In this document: positions 36,190 through 48,100 of the stretch, piece by piece | How the letters are laid out: every line of letters begins with the position of its first letter | How positions within the stretch are numbered: the first letter of the stretch is position 1 | NCBI RefSeq assembly: GCF_027942865.1 | Contig: NC_134528.1 | Coordinates: forward strand, 11,374,086-11,438,085 | Length of the DNA: 64,000 bases | Direction of reading: 5' to 3' | Source of the DNA: Odontesthes bonariensis | Lineage: Eukaryota; Chordata; Actinopteri; Atheriniformes; Atherinopsidae | Notes under the pieces: model-generated | What the model saw: the letters and a program-made list of their open reading frames with translations, nothing else | The model's database searches: none | Told to the model about the DNA's origin: nothing | Position numbers and translations under genes: made by a program

Positions 36190-39100
36190 TGCAGTAAATC
36201 TGGCAGCAAACTGTGGATGGGTGGCAATAAAGGCAGGTACAGTGTGTTCTCTGCTTCTCGACACGAGTCCTGGCCAAACATGTGAACACATACATCATAC
36301 ACACATATGCAAGAGCAGGTGAGGGTATACAAAATGTGTCCAGCGTGTAAAGGTAGAAATTAGCAAACACAGGTAAATCCACACAGGGTAACTTGTGTGC
36401 ACGATCGGAGTTGTTACAAAAAATTGCCCACAGTTAATGAAATAACGAACAGGGGAAGTAATCAATCAGGTGTTTGATTGAGTACACCCACAGAGTTTAA
36501 TAAATCTATAAGTAGAACAGTGGGCCGGAAAGAGCAAATGAGAAGAAAATAAGGGAATACATTCCTCCGTGTCCCTTTTGTAAATAAACACAGTACAGGA
36601 AAGCGAGGGATGAATGGGGGGCATAAATACAAATAAAAATAATTTCAAGGTAGTTGTGGGGCGCGGAGGTGCCATCGCTCTGTGCCTGTTAGCACAGCTG
36701 AGCTATTTTTACCCTTACTGAGGATGCAAATGCAAAAGTCAACACGAATAAGGTAATCACGGGGCAACACAGGAAAAAAAACCCAGAACAAATGTCCGAT
36801 TCAAGCGCAGCTCAGTCATAAGTACGCTGAAATAAAAGCATGTTCCCAGCTTTTCTCAAAGCGCTTCTGCTTTCTTGAAATTGAGTCAGAGAGTGCAGAG
36901 GGGAGGTTCATTTCAGGCTAATGGAGGGGGGGAAGTTGAAGAGAAGAGAAGAGATTTGGATGTTTTTTTTTAAAAAGAGTTCTTCAGAAAAATAACAACG
37001 CTGATTCACTCCACAGAAAATCCCATCTGTGGTCCTGATCCTGAAACAGACATTCTCCTTTGGTATTCACAGAGAATGAGAACTTATGTTGGAGTTTGTC
37101 CTTCCAAGGACTGTTGTACTTAAAAAGGATCAACGCAGCTTAGCATTAAAGTATTATTGCTTTAAGCCTTGTTGAATGAGATTGTCTTGAAACATACTGT
37201 TTTATTTCACAAGTAAAGTTTTTTAATGAAATTATTTTCATTTAGAGGAAATTATCCTTTCATAGCAATCATACTGGTTTGTTAATATCCTTGTAGTGAA
37301 CCCATGTTTCAACCTAATAATTTATAGCTTCACAACCTAAGTTTTTTTTATTATATATCCTTGTTTTCTTTCTATTTTGGTTAGTATTTTTTTTTTTCAT
37401 GCAAGCAAATTAGAAAAAAGCCTAAGGGCCTGATTCCTAATCAACGCACATGTTTTTTTGAATCTCTGTCTGTCATACGTTTGCAGACACTTATTTCCTG
37501 CTGAAAATGAGTTGAAAACCTTTAAATTCTCCTTTGTATTCACCAAATGAATGCACAGACAATGTTAGATTTTGGGGAGGGGCAATTCATTTTGTTTTTA
37601 GGTTAGCAAAAGCTCAAAATCAAGTTCTGCGAGGCACTGACTCATTGATTGTATGACCTTGTTCTGTGTGTGTGTTTGTGTTTTTGTCCAATGCTGCAGT
37701 AACCAGGCAGTACGGATGCTGGAGTGCAGAGAGAAACCCACTCCGGACATGTTTGGAGAACTGCTCCGTAATGCCAGCAACATGGGAGACCTGCGCAATT
37801 GCCCCGTAAGAGCATACGCATATAGTGCTTAAAGTTAATTCTGCTGATTGATATTATGAACTTGACTGTATGAAATGTGCCCCACTGAGCAATTTAATGT
37901 ATAAGAAAAATGTGAAAAAGGATGTGAAAAAAACTTGTAGTTTTTGTCACACCAAAGTGTTGACTCAGTATCTATATTTTTTACTCTGTTTCATGCTGTT
38001 AAATGAAACTAAATCTGAGCAGCTGAACATGAAGAAATTAAAAGAACAAACATAATACACCTCAGGATGACAGACTATGTACAATCATTTATATCTATGA
38101 ATCTGGAATTTCTCATAAGCTGCCACAACTGCAGACTAAGAAAGACAAGTTGGTGACATCTGGTTGGATTCTATGCAGATGAATCTTCTTGTTTACTGTG
38201 TATCTGGCATCCAACTGCTTTAAGGTTTATTAACTGGTACATGCCAATGATAATTAAACATCACTTTTGATTATTTTGCGATACAGAAAAATAATGCTGT
38301 GAATCCTTAACTACGTTAAATGCAGGGGTGTGCAGTACTTATGCTGAATATTGACCGATTTGTATTTATTTCATATTTCCTGAGCTATACACAGCAGAGA
38401 ATATTTTGGATTTTATCGTAGCATTAGCAGGCTGACATGTTGTGTATTACTCAGTGGGTGGTTTTACCCTAAATGGGGGGTTGTGCAATGTTTGTTTGCA
38501 GTGTTTGTTTTTAGGATGTCCATATGCAGCCAAGAAAATCCTTGTGTCTCATGGAAAGAAAGTATCCAAACTGCCTGGAGGGTTCTCTTTAATAAGAGAC
38601 ACCTAAGATGAAGTTTTATTGAGGTGGCTATTTCTTAAAGAAAACTCTAAAAACCTGGGTTGTGCTTATGCACTGACTTCTATCAGAGCTGAAGCACAGA
38701 TTAAATAATGTGTAGTGGTCTGTCATACATTTCTTTTTGTCCCCTTCCACGTTCAGTTTTTCTTTCTCTTGTATCAAACGATGAAGGCTGAATGTCCTCA
38801 GCGACTCAGAAAGCAGGGTGGACGTTAAATGTGCACTGTACCACTTTGGTCGATTCATAATTTCTCTGTATTTTTCCCCTTCTTACTTGGCGGGTCCATG
38901 TTACATAATCAGCAGCTCATTTGCATTTTCTTCCCATTTTCTTACTCACTTTCTATTATCGCAAGCATTTGTCCTCGTCGACCTCCCTTCACAGTAACCC
39001 ATAATTATCATCATAATCTCCTGGCAGCAGGATATCATGTTTAAGTGCTCAGGTGAGGAGCGGTTTTCAAATGACATACCTGATATACAGTATTTTTGAG

Positions 39101-42100
39101 TCAGAGGAACAGTAAATGCTGTGTGCCTGAGAGCGATCGCAGTACAGTGACAGAAACAGATTCGGAGATGTTTGGGTGGGGAGGAAGGTGGGAGAAAGTG
39201 CTGCTGTTGAATAGTTCGAGCTTGGCTCCACTCACCCACCCCCTCTCTGCCAAAGTGTCCACACAAAGAGCCCCATCTCAAGCAGCTGCCCATCTCTCCA
39301 CACACTTCCACCTCCACTACCACACTAACACACACTGTTCACAGCCTAAAGGTTAACATGGTGCTCGCCGCCCTTTGGGAGACATGCAAGCTGCTTCTGT
39401 TTATCTTCCATCACTTGCAGCGCTGAGTGTGACGTCAGATTAAAGACAGGATAGTTTTAGGATGTGGATAGTTCAACTGATCTGAAATAAAGTGAAATGA
39501 ATTGAAAAATACTTTAGGGAATCTATTAATTTGACTTTTTTCCTCATCCCATATTCCATAAACGCAGATTTTAGCAGATGAAATAACTGTTATTGTCCAA
39601 AGGAACATTATGAGGACTAAGGTTAGAGTTCAGTTTAGAACATTTCAAAATTGTATTTAATTGTGACTGACCCTCGCATGATCACACAAGCTCTGTAAGA
39701 ATCAGTATCAGCATATCATGAGAAAGATTTAAGTGTGAAATAAGATGCATGAAATGCATGAAAATGGTGATTGCAGGGTCCAAGCTTGGATTGTCCACTG
39801 AGAGTATGCATGCAGTAACTTTTCCACCTCTGTGTTGATATTTGGTTTTTGGTCTCCTCAGCTGTCCCTGCTTTGATAAAAAAGTTGGATTTTTCTGTGT
39901 TGTCAGGAAGCGTAGCATCAACAATTTCCTCAAGTCGTTTCATTTTTCTTTGAAGAATACCACAATCAGCATTCTGCAAGCCTACCGTATCATTTGACAG
40001 GCAGCCCTATGATATAACACACAGTCTCGAGGAAAGGTCTGCACAGTCACAGAGAAAAAAAAGGAGAAAAATAGGGAGAAAAAAAATCTTTGCATGTATA
40101 ATTCAGGGGTGAGACTGCAGCGATCAATGTTGTGCTGTGAAGCAGAGCGAATCTGTTTGTACAGTCATTTGATGAATGATGTTGTCAGTGGCTGTTCTCA
40201 GCAGTGAGACAGCACAGAGGGCTGACCGAAGCTGTGCATCCCGACCGTGTGTCCTGAGCAAACAGAAAGTCCCTGTCCCAGTGCTGTGCTGTTTGGCTGC
40301 TGCTCCCTGGCCTGTGTTTGTGTCCCTTTCTGAGAACTGAGGAGCAGACCCTGGCAAAATACCTTCCTGCCGTCTCTGGTGCCAGTGCAAGACGGCGCGC
40401 TGCCCACAAAGGGAGAGTTCTGTGTGTGATTGTGCATTATGTGCGTGTGAGTTTTGTGTTTGGCAAAGTGTCTGGTTGCCAGGGTGTTCTCAGGCTGTTT
40501 CCGAGCCCGCTCTGCCAGCGCTGCGTGCATGCTCGCGTGTGTGCGTGTGTGTAGGCTTTTGTGTGTGGTTGTTGTGTGTGCGTACCAGCTCTGCGGTGGG
40601 TCATGACTCAAAGGAAGGTTCAGAACACACGGTTCTGAACTCAACAGAAGGCCCAAGGGACAAATACAACTCAGCACAGCACTTCTTCTTCTTCTTCTGT
40701 CGTTCTCTTTTACAATCCTTTCATCATCTCTTTTCTCTTTCTTTTTATCTCTGCCCCTCATTCTCTCACTGTTCACTTTATTTGTATACGTATCTGCGTG
40801 CATTGTTGTTTTTATACCAGACAAATAAAGGAAAGGTTTTTTTTAGCGATGTGCACACTCTGTGCTTTGTAACACATAATAACTAAAACTGTTTAACCAC
40901 TCAGACTCCATGTTTTTTTACCCCCTCCCCCTTCTTTTCTTCGTCACAGAGTAACTGTGGGGAGGTGTTGCGTATCCGCCGGGTGCTGATGAACTCACCG
41001 GAGATTGTGTCCATCGGGCTGGTGTGGGATTCGGACCACTCTGACCTAGCAGAGGATGTCATACACAGCCTGGGAACCTGCCTGCGTCTGGGAGACGTAA
41101 GAGGATCCAACACTGCACGCATTTTATGGTGTTTATAAAATATTAACACGTGGCATGTCTACCTGTGTGAGCAGCCAAGCAAGTAAGCTGAAAGTGACAT
41201 ATACAAAGACAAAATACCCCAAATTTGTTGGGGAAAAGAGCCTTTTGTACAGTGTGTACAAGTGAACCAGTTGTTCTATCTGTATTGTACATTTTAAGCC
41301 TCTGCAGAATAGAATACTTTAGACTGCAGCAACCATGTGCCAATGACATTTGTGTCTGGTTATGCAGACAGATGTTGTAATTAAATATAACTCTTCTCTG
41401 CACAAACTAAAATTTCTATGCAAGTTAGAGGGTGATAAAGTGTGATTTACAGCTTCAAACTTAGTGAACTTGTGAACTTCACTTTAAGTTTTGGATAAAA
41501 CAGTGCCAATGTTTTAAATATTTGAGGTAGAGAGTGTATTTACATCGGCTTGCATGTCACACAACTAAAGATACTATTTTTTGGAGCTGGTCAGTGTCGC
41601 CTATTTATTTACATGTAGCCACGGGGATTCTTCCTCAGGCTTAAATTCAAGAGGTTTGTCCACAATAATGCAGGCGCTGTGTGAGCACTGAGCATTCCCT
41701 TCCCTTTTGCACATGCGCTATACAAAGGCTGAATCAGTGCGGGGTGGCGGCTGCCTGTCGAATGTATTCCTCAGCATGCCTTCAGTAGAGAAACAATGAT
41801 AATACTGGTTTAAAACCACTGATTACCTTTTATACCCCCAAATTGTTGTGCTTTCACGGTCAGGTTCGTGATTTAGTGTTACCTGTATCCCACAGTTAAA
41901 GAAATTAAGAGTACACAAATTATTCCAATGTATTAAAAGTATTATTAAAAGTAGGAAATTGACATTTTCGTTAACACCAGAACAGTATGTTATAGCTTAA
42001 CACACAACACTCCAGGGTGTCTGGACCTCAATTGGGTTGCCAAAAGAAAGCTTCCTTTATCTAAGGAGAGCATGACAGAGCTTCGGTTTGTAAGAGAGAC

Positions 42101-45100
42101 GATACCAAAGTGGAGATGTTTGGCACCTTTCAGTCATTGAGTTGATCATCAACTCCTCTACATGATGAATTACTGTCATGACACAGGACAATGATACCAA
42201 ACACAGCAGCAAATCTTCAACAGAATGGCTAAAGATGAATCAAGATGTTGAAATGGTCCGGTCAAGGTCCAGACCTCAACCTCATTAAAATGCTTTGGTG
42301 AGACATAAAAGAACTGTGCATGAATGGATATCCACAACCTCAGTGAACTGTGTAGCCTTATTAAAATGAGTTGGCCAAAATTCCTCCATAATTATGTGAG
42401 AGACTCATAGTGTCAAAGAAAATTATTGTGCCAAGTTACTGCTGCTAAAGGTGGTTCTACAAGATATTGTATCAGGGAGTTCACTTGGTTTTTCCACACA
42501 CCTTCTATGTTTTGGCCTATCTTTTGTAAAAATACATAATGACACTGTAATGTTATGCGTTGTTGTTCGTTTGAGGTTGTATTTACCTAATTTTGATACC
42601 TTGTAAAGACCAGATAATTTTTTTTCTATGGTCCTCATACATAGATCTTAGAATTGAAAGAAGATGTACTTTCCTTTTCACATGACTGTTACATTTTCAA
42701 AGTTTGCCTGCTCATCATTTCATGTGGCTTGTTTGCAGCAGGTGAGATGCTGTTAGAATATACTGTGTTTTGGATCTTCATATGGAAGTGAATGCCCCTT
42801 AAATTGGTGCTGTAAACCCAGTGCTAGCCTACCAAGTAAATACATCTACACCATTCAAACATGTGAATGGTCATTCTGAAAGACCACAAATGATGGCACA
42901 CACAACAGAAGCAACTGTTCCATTTGTTTCATGAACACACACACACACACACACACACAAACACGCGCACACACAGAAACATATGTGCGACCTCTGAATC
43001 TCTATGTCATAACTGAGCAATGTTGATGCATTTTAATGCCGCTGTAACATCTCCAGCCGCATCCTGAAGTGATATCCATGAATAATGGATTAGTGAATAT
43101 GAATATGTGTTATAGTGAGTCAAGTTTTTCCCCTCTATCTTCGGTCTCTGCCTGCTGCCCTGTCTGTGGTTTTCACCCTGCTGTTGTAGGATGAAACTAA
43201 CTGTTAGAAACAAATCTGAGAAATAATCTATTACAGCTCTTTCTTTTGTATAGCTGTTAAAAGCGAATCCATCTGCCTCCCGTATCCCGTCTCTTTTACT
43301 GCAGCAGCTCCTACTTTCAGTTTGTCTTCTGCATCTGCTTCCACTCTTTTTTGCCTGACTGTTACTCTTTTATGTCCCTTTCCTCTCCAGATTAGATCAT
43401 TTTAGTGCTGCAACAAAGAATCCGTTACGACAAATAGATTTTGATTATCTATTATTACTTGAAAGGCATTTATCAAGCAACATTTAACAAGTATTTGCTG
43501 CTTTTCTGTGCTGCAGATCCTTGTAAAATGAAAGTCTTGGTTCTGAGGCTTTGGTAGTACAAAAACGGGTGATTTGGATGTCACCTTGGGCTTTAAAACG
43601 TCTAATGGAGTCTTTTCTGACATTTTGAAGACTAATGACTAATTGTTAGTTGCAGAACAGAAGCAGTGAACCATATGGGTCCTTGCAGCTGCAGGTGAAT
43701 ACAGGCGACACCAAAGCCCAATCAGACAGGATTATATAAAAAAGAGGATTATGTTATATGCACACTGGAATATGAAATTTACAAGTGGTGGTATTATCTG
43801 CAGCAAGTGACCTTTGAAATGCCATTGTGAGATTTCTGCATGAAAAGCTGCAGAGGGCGTGCAGCACTGTGAAATTTGTAAGTAAGTAAAGACTTCGTGA
43901 AACAGCAGTATGTGAAGTCTTACTGCATACAGCACATATACTAGGTGAGCAAAAATGTGCTTGTATTCACATTAACTCCTCTGTCTCTGCCCCCCCCCCC
44001 TGTATACCGCTCACCTCTCCCCTGCATGTCCCCCCTCCCTTCCTGTCTCCTCCCCCTCCCTCTTGCCCTCCCTCCGCTATCTCTCTGTGTAGTTGTTCTA
44101 CCGTGTGACAGAGGAGAGGGCTCGCCAGGCGGAGCTCTACTTGGTGGGCATGGTGTGCTACTACGGCAAGCACTACTCCACCTTCTTCTTCCAGACCAAG
44201 ATACGCAAGTGGATGTACTTCGACGACGCCCACGTCAAAGAGGTGAGACACAGTTTTTGGAGCTTGCATGCTGCAGTATTAGGAGGGTGTACTGTACAGC
44301 ATCTGCTGCATCCTCAGCTGTGCCTAGAAGAGCAGGGAAGACAGGAACTGTGCTGAATGTTATTTTAAGTGCTGCACGGTCAGGCTTTCTGCAGCAGTGG
44401 CGACTGCTGTGTTTAAGGTTTGATTCCTGGCCTTATGTAAGTCTTTGTATTTGTGCAGGAGACGGAAGCTTGAGTTTTGCGTCTTAAGGCAACAGAACAG
44501 AAGGAACTAATGTACATGTCCTTGACTCTCCTATTAGTAACACTTCACACTCTGAATTACATTAGATGGCTGAGCTAATGATGAAGTGTAATGATATGGT
44601 TAAATCAGTTAGCGCACACAGCAGAACAAATTGCATTTGACCTTCTACTTTTGGTGGAATATACACAATGTTATGACCTTATATAGAGAGATGTATTTTT
44701 TTCTATATATGTGTTTGCTTAGTTTTGTGTGTCTTCGTCTGCTCCGTGCTGCACCTCCAGATCGGCCCAAAGTGGAAGGACGTAGTGTCTCGCTGTATCA
44801 AAGGCCACTATCAGCCCCTGCTGTTGCTCTATGCTGACCCCCGTGGGACGCCGGTGATACTGCAGGAGAGCCCCAACCCTTGTACCAGCTCCAACCCGCA
44901 GCTGGAGCTCCAGCACTGCAGCAGTAAAGCTGGTTACGACAGTGAAGACTCAGGTACAGCAAAGATGAGCACCCTGCTACACATCAGATGAGATTACTTT
45001 GTCTTTATCGGCTGGCTGGATGAGAGGATTCAGCTTCAAAGTTTTGACCTTTAACCCTATAATCCAACCTGTTTCTGTATACTGCAAAGCCTGAGCTTAT

Positions 45101-48100
45101 TTTACTGCCTTTGACTGTAAACAGACTACGAATATGCAGGATTACCCTAAAGGGTCATCTGTCCTGTCTGTCTTAGGTCGGGAGCCATCTATATCCAGTG
45201 ATACTCGTACTGACTCTTCGACTGACAGCTCCAGTCACCGCACTTCTCGCAGCCGACCCCTGCACCAGTCCACAGGCAGCCATCTCTCCAGCGAGTCCCA
45301 GACCACAGTAGTCTGCAATTACGACATCGACACTCCACCGCTTGGTGCTGACGCTGGAGGTAATGCTACAAATCCAGAAGCAAAGTTACCTCTCTCTTAG
45401 CAGCACCCCACCTTGAAGTGTTTTCAGGGAATAAGAGAGTTTACTGAACAAGAATACTTGTTTTCTTATTGATAGAGCTAAGTAGAAACATAAGTCAGTT
45501 TTCAAGTTTCTGCGGGAATGAAGCAAGTTGTTTTTTTTTGCTGTGCCTCATCACTGCAGACTCTTCAGGTTATGTGCCTCATTAGTGGTTATTTTCACAT
45601 TTATTTGCACTGCTGCCGACATAATTGCTCCCTGTGGGATAAATAGAAATGTTGGATTTACTTGCTCCTCCTCTCCTTCACTTTTCTCCCACGTTTAGAG
45701 TCAGCAGTGGAGGGTCCTCCCCACCCTCCCTCTCCTCCCCTGCAGGAGTATAAGGAGACGGCCGTCTTCCTCCTCTCCTCCCGCAGGCCTCTCACCTCCT
45801 CCTCCTCTTCCTCTCGCCCCCTGTCCTCCTCCTCTTCATCAGGAGTTGGGGGCTGTGAGGGCGGGGTCGGGGTGCCCCATTGGGAGGATGAAAGCACGAG
45901 CAGCGAGAGCAAGTCCAGGTACTGCACCATTGATTCACATCCTGCCCCTGAATTCACATTCAAGCCTGGTGAACATGTTTTATTGATTAGTAATAAAGTT
46001 AACCTTGATTTGAGTTGCACTTTTCTTCTGTATTATCCTCAGTGAATGCCGATATATCTTCCTCAACCGAAGTAAAACAGTATTTTCTATCAAGGAAAGA
46101 TATATTTGAAATATTGAAAATCCCTTTTAAAAGAGAACTATTATGCTCTTTTTTCCACAAGCTGACACAACTTACTGAGGTCTTAATGAAATGTCAGTGA
46201 CATGCTTTGGTCAAAATAACACAGAGACTCTGGAACTGCTCCCTTTTCATCCATGGATTTACAATTGTTTTTAAAAGGATCATTTTACAGAGTGGAGTGA
46301 CCCACTCAACTGCACTCTGCCTTTCTTCTTCGGGGTCAGCTTCTTTTGAGATCTGTAGTACTTAACAACTCTTGGAGCACATTGGAGTATGAGAGAGCAT
46401 ACAGATCACAAAACAGAATGCAATTTTATTCTCAGACACTTACTTTTCCATGGACAGCTGGTAAGCTACTGATTCCTCTTTTGGACATGATCTTGTCACA
46501 GGTCATGTGTTAAATGGCCCATGTTGTTAAAGCAGAACATACGGAACACAAGGGCCCTTGGCTGGTTCATAACATTATTGAGATCTAGACTTCACTTTTG
46601 TTGTCTTTTTTTTTTTTTTTTGAGATTTTAAGCAGCTAACATTAAGAATTGTTGCTTATATGATTCAAATGTCAACATTGTTTGTTTTTGTAATGGCAGT
46701 GAGCATAACTGTACCAATGGTACATTCAATGAGAAATGGGAAATCCGAATTTTATATCTCTGACAAAACAACACCAGTTAGAAGTAAAAGTAAAAGACTT
46801 TCAACTTCCCACTTCTGAGGTACAGCAAACAAAGCATCATCAGAAATTGAAGTTTGACAGAGATACAGACAGAGGTAGCTTGATATCCTTGACGTATGTT
46901 TCTACTGCAAATCTAAATAGCTCACTGAAAGTCATCTATTTGGATTTTGGGGCCAAAAACCTTAGGCTATAAAAAGCTACAAGATAAATCTGGTGGCTTC
47001 TGAGAGGAATACTGGTGTAGATAAGAAGGAAATACTCACAAATCTGTATTCCATACTTTTTTGTGAATTATTTGATTATTACACTAGTCTGATATTCAGA
47101 AGTCCAATGCATCCATTGTCTGGGACTTATCCGGGACCAGGTCACAGGGGCAACAGTCTCAGCGCCTCAGAGATCCCCACACCTCCATCTCCCTTGCCAA
47201 CTCCTCCAGCTCTTCCAAGGGGACACGGGTCGCTTCCAAGCCAGCCAAGAGATATGATCTCTCCAGCCGGTCCTGGGTCTGCCCCGAGGTAGATGTCTGG
47301 AAGGCACGCAGTGTCTCCAGATGCTGCAACTACCTCAACATGCTCCTTACTATGCGGAGGAGCAGCGAGTCTACCCTAAGCCCCTCCCAGATGGCAGAAC
47401 ATCTCACCCTATCCCTCAGGGTGAGCCCAGCCACAATTTGGAGGAAGCTTGTTTCTCTTGTATCTGCGATATCATTCTTTTGGTCTGTATCCACAGCTCA
47501 TGTCCATACAATATGTGAGGTTTGGAACATAGATCAACTGGTAAATTGGCAGCTTTGCCTTCCTGCAGTGCTTGCTGGAGCTCTCCGCTCAATGAAGCCA
47601 ACAGGACCACATCATCTGCAAAAAGCAAAGATGAATCCTAAGCTGACAGAACTGGAAACTCTCCAGCCCCTGACGGCACTGAAGATTCTGTCCATAAAGT
47701 TATATACAGAATTGTTGACAAAAGGCAGACCTTGCGAAGCCTAAAACGTGCCAACAATTGATCTGACTTACTTCAGACAATGCAAACCAAGCTCTCACTT
47801 TTGTTGTACAGGGATTGAATGATCCATGACGAGGGACCCTATACTCCCGGAGTACCTCTCACTGGGCTTAAGTCATAAGCTTCCTTCATGTCTACAAAAC
47901 ACATAAAGACTGGTTGGGCCAACTCCCACGCACCCTCCAATATGCTTGTGAGGGTAAAGAGTTGGTACAGTGTGCCATGAGCAGGGTGAAAACCCCAGTA
48001 GCCCTGAATCTGAGGTTCAACTATCTGCCAAATTGTTCTCTGCAGCATGCTAGAACAGACTTTCCTAGAGAGGCTAAGAAGTGTGACCCTCCGGAACAGA

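Larger units (their letters stand above)
41097..44092 (+). other. usp54 intron 8
   Basis: About 3 kb. It contains a Tc1-like 3' half (41990-42695) and a CA repeat (42935-42959), and ends in a C/T-rich acceptor tract. No exon is supported. Confidence 0.85.

Noticed and set aside
36005..36382. Val/Cys and His/Thr repeat proteins on both strands
   Set aside because: Pure translation of the (AC)n array behind usp54 exon 5.
40198..40824. Minus-strand frame of 208 codons
   Set aside because: Lies in a usp54 intron over GT-rich and CTT-rich simple sequence. No domain, no splice structure, and His/Thr/Lys bias typical of repeat translation.
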